Shown here: positions 11,355 through 22,793 of the stretch, in pieces
Layout of the letters: each line of letters opens with the position of its first letter
How positions within the stretch are numbered: the first letter of the stretch is position 1
Source: Platanthera guangdongensis
Taxonomy: Eukaryota; Streptophyta; Magnoliopsida; Asparagales; Orchidaceae
Assembly: GCA_039583875.1 (NCBI GenBank)
Contig: CM077150.1
Coordinates: 186,438,375-186,502,374 of the forward strand
Reading direction: 5' to 3'
Length of the DNA stretch: 64,000 nucleotides
Translations under genes and position numbers: made by a program
Notes under the pieces: model-generated
Seen by the model: the letters and a program-made list of their open reading frames with translations, nothing else
Databases searched by the model: none
What the model was told of the DNA's origin: nothing

Positions 11355-11371
11355 ATCCTCCCTCCTACAAG
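11355..11371 (-). other. Polypurine tract of element B
   Basis: Minus-strand purine run TAGGAGGGAGGAT next to the 3' LTR. Confidence 0.75.
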
Positions 11372-11531
11372 AAATTTCGTCCTCGAAATTCAGAGATAGG
11401 AAAGTAGCAGAAACCAGCAATAAAAGGTAACAACATCTAACATTTTATGTTACAACATTCGCGCTATAACTTACACAAACAGCTCTGGGAACTCTGCTCG
11501 CATGGTTTGCTCGCGCTCCCATGTCAGCTCG

Positions 11532-11957
11532 TCACGGCCGCAGTTGTCCCACCGGACTTTTACCATACCGACCGTTTTGTTCCGCAACTGTTTTCTCGGC
11601 TCGATCTTTGATCTGAATGGGTCTAACTCTCGTTGGTAGCCCATACTTCACTGGCACACGATTATCCGCGATCACTTGAGCGGGATCTTTCACGGCCTTC
11701 CGAAGCACTGAGATGTGAAAGACATCATGTAACCCACCCAAGTTCGTCGACAGAGCTAGCCGATAAACCGCTTCGCTCATTCGCTCAACCACTTCAAAAG
11801 GACCCAAAAATCTTGGACTCAACTTTTTCAATCGTCGAATCTTGGAGACCCCTTTGCATGGCTTGATCTTCAAGTAGACCCAATCGCCAACCGCAAATTC
11901 GACATTCCGGTGCTTGGCGTTGTAGTACTTCGCTTGTCGATCTTGAGCAATCAGCAA
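11532..11957 (-). pseudogene. Element B integrase C-terminus
   Basis: A 141-residue frame with KKLSPRFLGPFEVVERMSE and HDVFHISVLRKAV, matching 3857-4447 of A. The chromodomain tail is shifted out of frame after about 11600; the KSPVGQLRP end shows this. Confidence 0.8.
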
Positions 11958-12275
11958 TCTCTCTCGAATAGTCCGAATGGTTGAGTTTGCTTCTCCACTT
12001 CATTTGGTTTAACAACCCGGGCTTCACCCGCGTCTACCCAAGCTAAGGGAGTACGACACGTCCTTCCATATAGGGCTTCATATGGTGCCATCTCATGCTT
12101 GCCTGGTAGCTGTTATGATATGCAAACTCGACCATATAGAGATGATCTTCCATCTCTTTCCGAAGTCAATGGCGCACATTCGGAGCATGTCCTCCATTGT
12201 TCTGTTGGTACGTTCAGTTTGGCCATCCGTTTGGGGATGAAAGGCCGTACTGAAAGTCAACTTCGTGCCCAACAG

Positions 12276-12759
12276 TCAGTGAACTAGCCTCGAATCATTT
12301 GATGTGAATCGCCTATCTCGATCACTTACGATGCTCCGAGGAACACCGTGAAGCCGTACAATCTGATCAACATATAACTTTGCCAAATTTTCAACCGAAT
12401 CATCCCGTCTGTTCGGGAGAAAATGTGCTACTTTTGTTAGCCGGTCAACTATCACCCAAATGGAATCATTTCCTCGCTGCGATCTTGGCAATTCATGCAC
12501 AAAATCCATGGAAATATCATCAAATTTCCACACTGGGATCGGTAGTGACTTCAAATAACCGTCCGGCTTTTGGCATTCCGTCTTCACCATCGCACATGTT
12601 TGACATTTGGCTACATACAGGGCAACATCTTCCTTGAGCCCTGGCCACCAGAAATTTCTTCATATCGTTGAACATCGTTGTACTCCCGGGGTGAATGGAA
12701 TACTTCGTATAATGTGCTTCATAGGTGACTTTGCCTTCTGGCCCTTCATTCACATACAT
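12276..12759 (-). pseudogene. Element B integrase core and zinc region, fragments
   Basis: Frames 12276-12590 ([35 protein letters not shown]) and 12520-12759 (AHYTKYSIHPGSTTM). The catalytic Glu part lies in the broken stretch 11960-12275. The His-Cys region is shifted. Confidence 0.75.
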
Positions 12760-13260
12760 CGTAAGAGATTTTCATCCAACTCCGTTGCCCGTCGAACCGC
12801 GTCCGCAAGGTCACATTGCACCTCGGTCCAGTTCAAACATGCAGTGGCAGTGGAACTCTTGTCAACACAATAGATCTCCAATGCTTCCAACTCCTGGATA
12901 AGACGTTTATTATGCCTTTGCAACCAATTCGCTCTAGCCGGAACTCGCCGACTTAAGGCATCCGCGACAACATTCCCTTTCCCGGGTGTATAGTGAATCT
13001 CGAACGTGTCGTCCCCAGGAACTCCAACCACCGTCGTTGTCGCATAATCAAGTCTTTCTGCTCCAACAGATACTTTAGGCTCTTATGATCGGTATAGATC
13101 GCCACCTTCACACCATAAAGGTAGTGTCGCCACAACGTGAGTGCAAAAAGCACCGCCGCTAGTTCCAAATCCTGGACGGGATAGTTTCGCGCATGCACCT
13201 TCAGTTGGCGTGAGCCATAAGCAATCACTTTTCCGCTCTGCAGAAGAACGCATCTAAGCC
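12750..13260 (-). pseudogene. Element B RNase H, fragments
   Basis: Frames 12953-13228 ([34 protein letters not shown]) and 12750-13031 ([12 protein letters not shown]). The first catalytic Asp segment near 13250-13280 is damaged. Confidence 0.78.
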
Positions 13261-14031
13261 GCTTCCTGAGGCATCATAAACCCATCGGTTCCACATGGCG
13301 AAGACAACATCGGCGCCGTGGTCAACCGAATCTGCAGCTCTTCAAAAGATCGTGCGCACTCTGGCGTCCAAACGAACTTCTGATATTTTCGCGTTAGTGT
13401 GGTTAGCGGCAAAGCGATCCGCGAGAAATTCTCTACAACTCTTCTATAGTAGCCTGCAAGTCCAAGGAAACTCCTGACTTCGGCCACGGAAGACAATTTT
13501 GGTCACTCTTGTATGGCTCTTATCTTCGCTGGATCCACTGCAATGCCCGCTCCATTCACCACATGGCCCAAAAATGCTACTGACGATAGCCAAAACTCGC
13601 ACTTCGAGAACTTGGCATAGAGCTGATTTTACCGCAATGTATTCAACACCAACCGCAAATGAATCTCATGCTCAGCTTTAGACTTCGAGTACACCAGGAT
13701 ATCATCAATGAACACAATCACAAACAGATCCAGGTACTCACGGAAAATACGGTGCATCAAATCCATAAACACCGAAGGCGTATTGCACAAGCCAAAGGGC
13801 ATAACTGTGAACTCATCGTGCCCATAGCGTGTTCCAAAACCGACCTTCCCAAATGCGTAACTGGTAATAACCAGACTTCAGGTCCAACTTCGAATAGACG
13901 GTCGAGCCAACTAGCTGATCAAATAATTCATCAATCCGAGGTATAGGATACTTATTCTTCTCGGTCAGCTTATTCAATTCACGGTAATCAATACATCGCT
14001 CCAAGGTGACATACTTGGGCGGATATAACAT
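13254..14031 (-). pseudogene. Element B reverse transcriptase, fragments
   Basis: Frames 13813-14031 ([34 protein letters not shown]) and 13254-13496 ([20 protein letters not shown]). The [12 protein letters not shown] catalytic box is readable on the minus strand near 13690-13725 between the two frames. Confidence 0.8.
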
Positions 14032-14035
14032 TGCT

Positions 14036-14723
14036 CTAGCATTTCTTGTAGTTGAACCTGCAACTCCGCCATCTCTTTAGGCGCAACGCGATATGGCGAG
14101 CGGCCACGGGTTTCGCACCTGGCACCAACTCAATTGTGAAGTCAATCTCCCGCTGGGGTGGTAGCCCAGGGAGATCCGTGGGAAACACATCTGTAAATTC
14201 TGCCACAATCGGACCTCGCACAACGTGGCCTTAGGCTCAACAGCCCGAATGAGTGCAAAGTAACACTCCGCACCCTTCCGAACAGCTTTGACTACCTCGA
14301 GTGCAGACATCAACGTCCCGCCTGTTCGGTATTCTGGCCTAACGTGATTTCTTTGGACTGGCAATCAAGCATAACGTGCTGCTCCGCAAGCCAATCCAAC
14401 CCAAAATCACGTCAATTCCGATATTGGCAAAACAAATGCAGTTAAACGGAGATCCCGACTTCCTAACTGAACCGCCACATCGCAAGCTTGATGCGCAAGC
14501 ATCCAACAATCATTCGGCAACACCATGGTGACGCTATCTGTCTTTGCGATCCTGGAATCCCAAGCCGCGTAAGAAACTCACGAGACAGAAAAGAAGACGA
14601 AACATCCTTCGTAAACGGCGCATGTGGTGCATCTAACATATACAAACAACAGTCAAGATGCAAACAAAAACAAGCAAGACGATCATCGTGAACATCGACG
14701 ACTCTTGCCAAGTTTGGGCACAC
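14036..14723 (-). pseudogene. Element B protease and reverse transcriptase N-terminus, fragments
   Basis: TDVFPTDLPGLPPQREIDF is readable at 14036-14221, and SFLSREFLTRLGIP at 14463-14723. Where A has FDTGASHSF, B reads FTKDVSSSF, so the catalytic DTG is gone. The product could not be an active protease. Confidence 0.72.
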
Positions 14724-14916
14724 ATGTCCCCATGGTAGAACACATCAACAATTGACAACACACGTTGATCCCACACATCCATATCGGACACAGGTCCTCA
14801 TAACATTTTCATCCAAAACGGCTTACTGTACATCGATCATATATAAGTCACCATTCGTTATGTACATGAGGAGTCTCCTTATTTATCTACATCGTGCTGT
14901 CGCCCTTTCTTGCCTG

Positions 14917-15600
14917 CTACGCGCCAACGCGGCAATCTCGGGCTTTATGTCCTGCTTTCCCACACGAATAAACACTTGGACTGCTTCTTTGGCTGCTGAA
15001 CACCATCCCCACAGTCACGAGCAAGGTGTCCCACCTGACCACACGCATAACAAGTATGCGCTTCTCTTGTCTCCGCCTCTTCCAGTGAGCCGACTTCCCA
15101 AACCTTGGAGTGCGCACTTTCCGAGTCACAGGCATCTGCTGGGCTCTCCTCAAGTCGATTTCCAACAGTCTCGCTGCCTCCACCAGTGGTTGGAAGCCCA
15201 AGAACTTAGGACCCATCAACAAGAAACGGAGTTCCTGACGTAGCCCACCATAAAACCGATTGATCTTCATCTCCTCGGTCTCAAACATAAACTCGGGTTG
15301 TTGGCTCATTGCAACAAATGCATGAAAATAGTCCGCAACCGTGTTCTCTCCTTGGCTCAAACACATATGTCCCGACGAGGCTGAGGCACTTCCCCTTGCT
15401 AGCTGCTCAAGTTCCCTACCCGGCATGGAACGCATCACCGGATCAGAGGGTGAAACTTGTCCTTCATGGTAAGACTTGCATTGCAAAAGCCCTATCGACA
15501 ATCAGTCGAGCTGTTTCTATCGAGGAAGGAGAGGTTGGTACCACAGTGGACATCATGCTTCCTAACGAGTGTTGGGGTTCCTGCTGCCAAACCATCGCAC
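14917..15600 (-). pseudogene. Element B gag
   Basis: The 194-residue frame 14917-15501 has the gag helix region (ENTVADYFHAFVAMSQQPEF, INRFYGGLRQELRFLL, LVEAARLLEIDLRRAQ) and then a zinc knuckle SCGKAGHKARDC, in which the first Cys of CX2CX4HX4C is missing. It is the particle-forming protein of the element. Confidence 0.82.
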
Positions 15601-15792
15601 TCGTCGCCTACAAATAGAAAATGACACAAGTAAGCAACAAGATAGGAACACACAGGTTCCTCAAACACAAAACTTTGCATTCCTATCATGGACATTCAGG
15701 AGTTCAATCGTAGACTTTAGTTTGCACAAACCCGTGCTCGCCACCCCACAAAAGAAGTCGACCACGACTGCGAGAGGGAAAGACCAAGACAA

Positions 15793-15805
15793 CCGATACC
15801 AAAAA
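15793..15805 (-). other. Primer-binding site of element B
   Basis: Minus-strand TTTTTGGTATCGG next to the LTR, an altered initiator Met-tRNA match (TGGTATC conserved). Confidence 0.7.
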
Positions 15806-18263
15806 TGTAACAACCCCATCCGTTCATATGATATATTCTAGAAGGTCCGGCCGGGGCCCCACAGGATATACCACAAACAGTCGTTGAAGGTACGGATGAT
15901 ACCAGAGTAGCGCAATCGCACCTATCACAAAGCATTCTAACGGAAGCCTAAACTACTTGAACTCCTCATGAATGTCCAAACAAAAACTCCACATTTATAT
16001 ACATATAGGAATGTCTTACAACATGTCAAAAGTGTTGGCCTTATGGCCTTACATGGCTTTCAAACAGTGGCCTAAAACAGATTGGCGCGCAGGCCGGCCA
16101 CAATAAAAGAAAACACTCAAAAGAACACAACTAGCCTTCGAGGGCTAGCAGCAGCAGCAGTACCAGCAGGAACATCAACCCAACGCGTCCCACTCGGCTC
16201 TCCAGCACCTGTGCAAGGACAATCCACCCACCGGTGGCAAACAAAAGCAACGGTCAGCGTTCAGCTGACCAAATTATAACGACCCTACTCCTTCTCTCGG
16301 GGCAGCGGTATTTTTCCCTGCAGGCATATCATATCACAAGTATGGCAAACTATATCATCAAAAGGTGCTTTCACGCACACAAGCCATCACAACCGTTCGC
16401 CGCCCGCCCAACGGTCCGTGCACTCAGGGCACATTCTTGGTGTTCTGGCAACCTCTTGCCCACCACCGTATCAGGGTTATCACCCAACGGTAACACTCTT
16501 GAGCATTTACTCCATGGCGTGCAGCCGGAGTTAGTCCTCGGACACTGGGATGGCCCGTAGCCCCCCGTTGTGTCATGGCGCGCAGGCCGAAGACTCTTGC
16601 TATGCGCTCCAACAGACCGCACTTTTTGGTCTCACGTCAGACGGACATAGCGCAGGTCGGATCCTCCATCCCCCGTTGCTCAAATCGCCTTGCCTTTTCC
16701 GCGTGCAGCGTACTCATGGCTATAGCAAAGGCGCGGGTCGGTCTCACCAATCCTGTTCTGGCATTCAAGCCTGGGTATGTCACTATACCCATTTCCTCAC
16801 ACAACAGCGGGTCTTTCTGGGCACACCAGTACTTCCTGTGACTCCCGTCACAGGTGGACACCGCAAATTTCAAATGTCAGGGGTCTTTCCTGGGCACACA
16901 CAGTACTTCCTGTGACTCGCTCCACAGGTGGACACCCTATGACATCAAGCAGCACAAAAAGGGCCTTTCCTGGGCCCACCAGTACTTCCTGTGTGGATAA
17001 CCACAGGTTGGACCCAAAAACCATAACATGGCTATTTTCCTGGGCTACCACCCCAGTACTTCCTGCTACTCCTTTTCGCAGGCATAACCCGTAGACTCCT
17101 TAACACTACACGTTTATCACGGAGTCTTCTCCGGTTCGTATGCAACATCACCAATCCAGACCAACCTGTCCAGATGGGCTTCACACAGCATGCCTATTCC
17201 GTACTCCATTTCCGGATCTATATGCTAACAAAAAGGGGATTTCAAGAATTACCCAAATGACTCCCAAAAGCAGCCACCTCTTGGTGGGGGAATCAAAAAT
17301 ATGCCAAAAAGGAAGCCTTCACATGGCTAGGAAGAAAAGTCGTTACCCTTGACGATCGCTTCGGTGCCATGGACTCCAAGCTAGCTTGCACGACTCGCGA
17401 GAGCGTTTCCTCCGCAACGCTGGCTTCGGATCTCTCGTCGGGAAACCGCAGCACCACCGACAGCAGCCCCCTTTTCTTCTTCCTCTTCCTTTCTTTCTCT
17501 CTTTCTCTCTCTTGAAGAAAGATGAAGGCTAAGGAAAATGAGATTCCTTTCTCTGATTTCGGCCCTTAAGGAAAAAGAAGAAGAGCTTCCAGCCCTTGGA
17601 TCCAGACTGAAGGAATGGACGGCCACGATTCTGCCAAAAACACCTATTTTGACCTGACACGGCCTCGAACACGGCCGTGTGCCTGGCCGTGTGCCTCAAG
17701 CGGTGGTCACCGACTTATCCAAACCAGTGACACGCCCACGGGACACGCCCGTGTCATGGGCCGTGTCACCAACACGCCTTCAGACACGCCCGTGTCTGTG
17801 GCCGTGTACCTGGGGAAAAAATTTCCAAATCATCCCGAGACTTCACACGGCCTGTGACACGCCCGTGTCCCAGGCCGTGTGCCAGACACGGCACAAAGAC
17901 ACGCCCTGTCGAATTTCTTCGGCGGGCTGCGTTCGTCGCCTGATTTGACACGCCCTGTGACACGCCCGTGTCACAGGCCGTGTTCAACACTCGACACCCA
18001 CTTCTCGATACTCGACGATCGTCGAGCGAAAAGCGTCGAAATGCGACACGGCCTTGGACACGCCCGTGTCTTGGGCCGTGTGCCTCCTCCAGACGAATCG
18101 CCGGAGAGCAAAAATCGTCGAGACAAAGCCCGTAATCGTCGAACAACTTCGACACCCCTGCGACAACCCCGTCGCAGGCCGTGTCACCTGACACGCCGGG
18201 ACCCGCCCGTGTCCCAGGCCGTGTCTACCCAAAATTTGTCTGTTGTGAACTTGGGGTGTTAGA
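15806..18263 (-). repeat. Element B 5' LTR
   Basis: TGTAACAACCCC to GTTAGA. It keeps the GTCCGGCCGGGGCCCC block (15846-15861), a TATA-like TATATAAAT on the minus strand near 15991-16001, the tandem repeats and the dyad array. Confidence 0.94.
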
Positions 18264-20384
18264 GCACGAATGTCCCTAGTACAAAATTAGATGTATACAA
18301 AATACCCAAAATCGGCCTTAAGGCCTTACAGAATTTTTCACTTGAATAATACATGATTTACAAACCTCGGCACGTAGGCCGGTCATACATGAATAAAACA
18401 GAAAACATTTCCACTTGGGCCTTCGAGGGCCACTTCGCAGAAAAGGGCTTTTAGCCTGCTATTGACCGCTTGGTCAGCTGCACCTGCAAGCAACAAACCA
18501 CCGCACGGTGGCAAACAAGGCAACGGTCAGCAATGCTGACCAAATTATAACGATCCCCCCCCCCAACTCCGGGCGGCGATGCTCCTTCCCTGCATTTCAT
18601 TAGCACAAGCGAGCAATGCATAAAACCATAGCCATTTCATCACAGACGTTGGCTCGTACGGCCACACGTCCCGTGCACTCAGGGCACATTCTCGGTGAAA
18701 CCGGTCGATGTCACGTCAATTAAAGCCATTAACATTCCGGACTCACCACCGCCACTTTACACGACGCCAACCTATGAGCAATTCGTCTTCCTGGCCTGGG
18801 TCACGTCAATTAAAGCCATAGACCGCCGAAGACTCCCATCTATGCCAACGGCGAGTGCCACGTAACCTTAGGTCTCTCTAACCGAACGACATAAAGCGGG
18901 TACGGTTCCATCTAACCCGTGCTCACATCGCAACGATAATTTAAGCCATTTGCGTGGGTCAAACTTCCACCGAGTCCCATTCTACCGCAAGACACATAAC
19001 CCAGTTATGTTCGAGTTGGCTCTCAGGCCACCAAGTTGGCAAGATCTCGTATCCGCCCAGTTTTCCGGGTGCACCTTTGGGTTAGTCACCAAGGCTCCCT
19101 GCTGCAATCTACAGCGTAGAAAACCCGAAAAAACACACCAATAGCACGGAGTCTTCTCGGCCTTATGCAATGCAACATCAACGATCCAGACTAACATGTC
19201 CGGTAGGCTTCACACAAAATGCCTACGTCCGTTCTCGCCATACGGACTCTAAACAACGGGGACTTTACATATCTACCCGAAGGAACGCCTCCAACTCTCC
19301 GCAAACTCGCGAGAGCGGGCTTCCTATGCTAAGAAAAGGATCGATTCATGCTCAAGATGAGGATCGTTACCCTTGAGTTCCTTTTTGGCGCCATCGAAAA
19401 GTAATCGGATAGAAATCACCGCACTTGCGTTGCCTCCGTGGATCCAGAGTCGGCTTGCGATTCGAGCTCCGAAGCTCCTCCAATGGCGGATCTAGCTCTT
19501 CTTCCTCCAAGGGCTTCCTTCTCTCTTCTCCAAGGGTTTGGAGAGATGAAAAAGTAAGAAAGTGTGGATTTTCTAAGTCAAAACCCGGGTTATATCCTCT
19601 CAGGAACCATCCCCCGCCGTTAGATCTTCAATCAAGGAAAACGAACGGCTTTGATTCGGGGCTGAAATGCCCAATCTGGACCGAACACACGGCCTGGCAC
19701 ACGCCGTGTCCAGGGCCGTGTGCCGATTTCGCCGTCAAAATAATCTCCTGGACCCTCACACGGGTATCGAACACGCCCGTGTCGAGCTGACACGCCCGTG
19801 TTCCAGCTGACACGTCGTGTAGCCGGCCGTGTACCCGTGATTTTTTCCCCCGTTTTCAACCCGAGCACTGCACGGGTCCTAGGACACGCCCGTGTCTTCC
19901 CGTGTCACCTTGACACGCCTGGACCCCAGGCCGTGTACACGGGACATTTCGTCGAGGGAAGATCGACGACTTGATGAACACGGCCTTGGACACGCCCGTG
20001 TCCTAGGCCGTGTTCCTTGTCTCGACGATCGTCGAGTGAATCTCGACGACTCCCCGGACGATCGTCGACACGGGTCGACACGCCCTGCGACACGCCCGTG
20101 TCGCAGGCGTGTGCCCATTCTCGACAAATCATCGAGTATAACTCGACGACTTCACGGCTAAGTGTCGACACGGGTCGAACACGCCCTGCGACACCGCCGT
20201 GTCGCAGGCCGTGTGCCCATTCTCGACGAATCGTCGAGTATAACTCGACGACTTCGCGGCTAAGTGTCGACACACGCTTGACACGCCCTGGGACACGCCC
20301 GTGTCCCAGGCCATGTGCCTTCTGCCAGAACCCAAACTGGCCCAAAATGTCCCCCTTTGCTCCTTTGAGTTTCGGGGCGTTACA
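18264..20384 (-). repeat. Element A 5' LTR, right part
   Basis: Continues the LTR after B, from AGCACGAATGTCC onwards, matching 1746-3861. It includes the second copy of the dyad array (19680-20315) and ends GGCGTTACA at the GATCG duplication. Confidence 0.93.
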
Positions 20385-21046
20385 GATCGATGGGTAGACA
20401 ATGCCTGGGGAGCTTAGATAAACCCGGCTTGCTACACCACATAGTGTGGGTCGGTCTGCTCTGTTTGTGATGCTGTGAGGATGGCCTCTGAGTGGCTTGG
20501 GCGGGATGTCGCCAGCCTGCGAGCTGGTGGACTAGGGCCGGTCAACCAACAAGTTAAAACCTCGAGAGACAGCGGTGTACGACGGTGGATTCCGTACGCC
20601 AAGAAGGTGCCCTGAGTGCACGGAGCGTTGGTGGACTCCAGCGTTTGTGATGTGATGTGTTTGTTATTAGTGGAATAAAGAGTGATCTATCTATGATGTA
20701 ATTTGGTGATGTTTGCTGATGCTTGATGAGAAAGGAAGCACTGTATACAGGGAAGGAACCACTACCCCGGGTAGGGGGTAGGGTCGTTATAATGGGTCAG
20801 CAATGCTGACCGTTACTTTGTTTTCTGTGTTGGTTTGGATGATGAATTGCAGGTGCTGCAGTTTGGAAAGAATAAGTGGATTGGCTAGACTGGTGTTCTT
20901 AGTCCTTGAAGGCTATGTGCAGAATCATGGTTGGATTTCATGTGTGGCCGGCCTGCGTGCCGATGTACGAAATTGTTGTTGTGTAAAGAGGAACCTGTAA
21001 GGCCATAAGGCCAGGGTGTGTGAGTTGTGTACATTCCTGGTGTTGT

Positions 21047-21055
21047 TATATAAAT
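21047..21055 (+). promoter_or_regulatory. Candidate TATA box of LTR C
   Basis: TATATAAAT about 200 bp before the LTR end, matching the TATA positions in LTRs A and B. Confidence 0.5.
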
Positions 21056-21257
21056 GTGGTATTTATATATTGGTGGACATTCTGGTTCGAGTTCATGCTA
21101 ACAAGTAAAACTGCTGCGCTAGAATGGAATGAGTTAAGGATACGCATAGATTTTGATTTCCACACGTGATTCCTTTGCTTGTCTGTGTTATATGGCGTGG
21201 GGCCCCGGCCGGACCCACCGTTATATGTCATGTGACAGGTGGGGGCGTTACACTGCG

Positions 21258-21291
21258 ACCCAATTTCCAGGCACACTCAATCCGAGTGGTG
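21258..21291 (+). pseudogene. Element E RNase H, middle fragment
   Basis: Reads PNFQAHSIRVV, filling the gap between the fragment at 1-158 and the one at 26548. It lies between solo LTR C and the TGGTG duplication (21287-21291). Confidence 0.85.
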
Positions 21292-21825
21292 TGTTGAGAT
21301 TATATTAGCCAGCAGGACACGTGTGTGTGGGACCGCATGTTTGGGCTTTCCCCATCGCGTTCCAGGTCTGGGTGTTGACCCCGGTGGGCCCCCTTGTGTG
21401 GCGGAATATCCCCGCGGTCCTGTGGTTGGGGTTAATCCCACATCGCCCGCAGACTTCTCCACTTTGTGTTCATGTACCCCGCCACCCTTCATCTCAACAC
21501 CTGGGTTTTGAGATGAACTAATGGGTTGGCGGGTTCTAACTTGGTATCAGAGCCAGGTTGTCCTGCTGCGGGGGTGTATTGAGATTATATTAGCCAGCAG
21601 GACACGTGTGTGTGGGACCGCATGTTTGGGCTTTCCCCATCGCGTTCCAGGTCTGGGTGTTGACCCCGGTGGGCCCCCTTATGTGGCGGAATATCCCCGC
21701 GGTCCTGTGGTTGGGGTTAATCCCACATCGCCCGCAGACTTCTCCACTTTGTGTTCATGTACCCGCCACCCTTCATCTCAACACCTGGGTTTTGAGATGA
21801 ACTAATGGGTTGGCGGGTTCTAACT
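21292..21825 (+). mobile_element. Minimal LTR element (SMART/TRIM-like)
   Basis: Two nearly identical 250-bp direct repeats (21292-21541 and 21575-21825) around 33 bp that hold TGGTATCAGAGCC, a perfect initiator Met-tRNA PBS, and a short G-rich end. Both repeats start TGT and end TTCTAACT. There is no coding space at all. Left flank TGGTG (21287-21291), right flank TGGTC (21826-21830). Its size and content fit the SMART/TRIM class of non-autonomous LTR elements. It could instead be a recombined tandem LTR of a larger copia element. Confidence 0.72.
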
Positions 21826-21831
21826 TGGTCA

Positions 21832-22194
21832 TGTTAGAAAGTAGCGAAAAGAGAGAACAAGCGGAAAAGCTTTTGAATAATTGAAACTTTATTATCCAAA
21901 AAAAGGTAACTATTACAAAGGTATGCCCTCCCTTATATAGAATGGAGGAGAGATGAGAGAATACAAATAAGAGATGTGAGACTAAATATTTACAAGCTAA
22001 GCGGACTGTACAAAGTAAACCGCACAAGCCGCGCGGTTAGACAGAAGGACTAACCGCACGGCTACAACAAGAGAAGCAGAGAGGTCGCCTGTGAAGATCG
22101 CTAGACCGCCCGGTTTACAAGCCGGCGAGTCAAACCGCCAGACCGCGCGGTCTTCAACCCGCCAAGACAGACCGCCCGGTCACCAACTTCAACA
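21832..22194 (-). repeat. Element D 3' LTR
   Basis: TGTTAGAAAG to CTTCAACA. Rich in CCGCGCGG/CCGCCCGG words. The minus-strand TATA-like TATATAAGGG lies near 21930-21940. Confidence 0.92.
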
Positions 22195-22207
22195 CTCCCC
22201 CTCAAGC
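22195..22207 (-). other. Polypurine tract of element D
   Basis: Minus-strand GCTTGAGGGGGAG next to the LTR; the same AGGGGGAG core is found in element H. Confidence 0.85.
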
Positions 22208-22768
22208 TGGAGCATATATATCAATCATGCCCAGCTTGTCGCAAACATGCAGAAACGAGGCGGAAACTGGCTTGGTGAAGATGTCAGCCAGCTCTTTATC
22301 AGACGTGACAAAACGAGTGCAAATTTGTTCTTTTAAATCTGCCTTCACGAATGAAATGGCAGTCAACCTCAATGTGCTTTGTTCTTTCATGGAATACCGG
22401 ATTTTGGAGATGTATATGGCGGCCTTGTTATCACAGAACATAGGTAGAGGATGGTTGTACACCTCTCCTAAATCTAGCATGAGAGCCCGCAACCATTTCA
22501 ACTCACAAGTGGTTGACGCCATACTGCGATACTCAGCTTCTGCACTGGATCTGGAGACAACAGGCTACTTCTTGCTCTTCCAGCTCACCAGATTGCCCCC
22601 AACAAAGGTGCAAAAACCTGAGGTTGACTTGTGATCCCCTTTGTCATCCGCATAACTTGCATCTGAGTAGGCTTCAATCCTCAGATGACCATTCTTCTGA
22701 AAAAGTAATCCTTTCCCAGGTGCTGCTTTGACATACTCAAGATCCGCAAGGCGGACTGTAGATGACAC
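22202..22768 (-). pseudogene. Element D RNase H
   Basis: Frames 22565-22768 (RIEAYSDASYADDKGDHKS, TSGFCTFVGGNLVSWKSKK) and 22202-22522 (CELKWLRALMLDL, MFCDNKAAIYI, KELADIFTKPV). These carry the copia RNase H Asp, Glu and Asp motifs. A stop or shift near 22540 separates the halves. Confidence 0.87.
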
Positions 22769-22793
22769 TCCCTAGGCGCTTGCATGAATTGAC

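Larger units (their letters stand above)
8896..18263 (-). mobile_element. Element B: complete Tekay/Del-like chromovirus inside the 5' LTR of A
   Basis: Flanked by GCACG (8891-8895 and 18264-18268). The LTRs are 8896-11354 (2459 bp) and 15806-18263 (2458 bp). PBS, PPT and all gag-pol domains are present on the minus strand. The 5' LTR terminus reads GTTAGA instead of GTTACA, a one-base change. It is the youngest layer of the E-C-A-B stack. Coding regions are more broken than those of A, and the protease active site is lost, so it probably depended on other copies or decayed after insertion. Confidence 0.95.
1566..20384 (-). mobile_element. Element A: complete Tekay/Del-like Ty3/gypsy chromovirus
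   Basis: Both LTRs, PBS, PPT and all domains are present on the minus strand, flanked by a perfect 5-bp duplication GATCG (1561-1565 and 20385-20389). The 3' LTR is 1566-3861. The 5' LTR is 8712-8895 plus 18264-20384, split by element B. LTR lengths without B agree (2296 and about 2300 bp). Reading right to left the order is gag, protease, reverse transcriptase, RNase H, integrase and a chromodomain-like tail, as in the Tekay/Del chromovirus lineage. Frameshifts break gag and pol, so it is probably inactive. Confidence 0.95.
159..21252 (+). mobile_element. Solo LTR C of a Tekay/Del-like chromovirus (interrupted by A and B)
   Basis: Begins TGTAACAGG at 159 and ends GCGTTACA at 21252. Without element A it is about 2.27 kb, close to the 2.3-2.46 kb LTRs of A and B. 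Its ends match theirs in reverse complement, so it is a related LTR in the + orientation. The flanking duplication is CTGCA (154-158) versus CTGCG (21253-21257), one base different. No PBS, PPT or coding region of its own remains, so it is a solo LTR left by recombination. Removing it rejoins the RNase H frame of E at RRL/RPNFQ. Confidence 0.9.
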
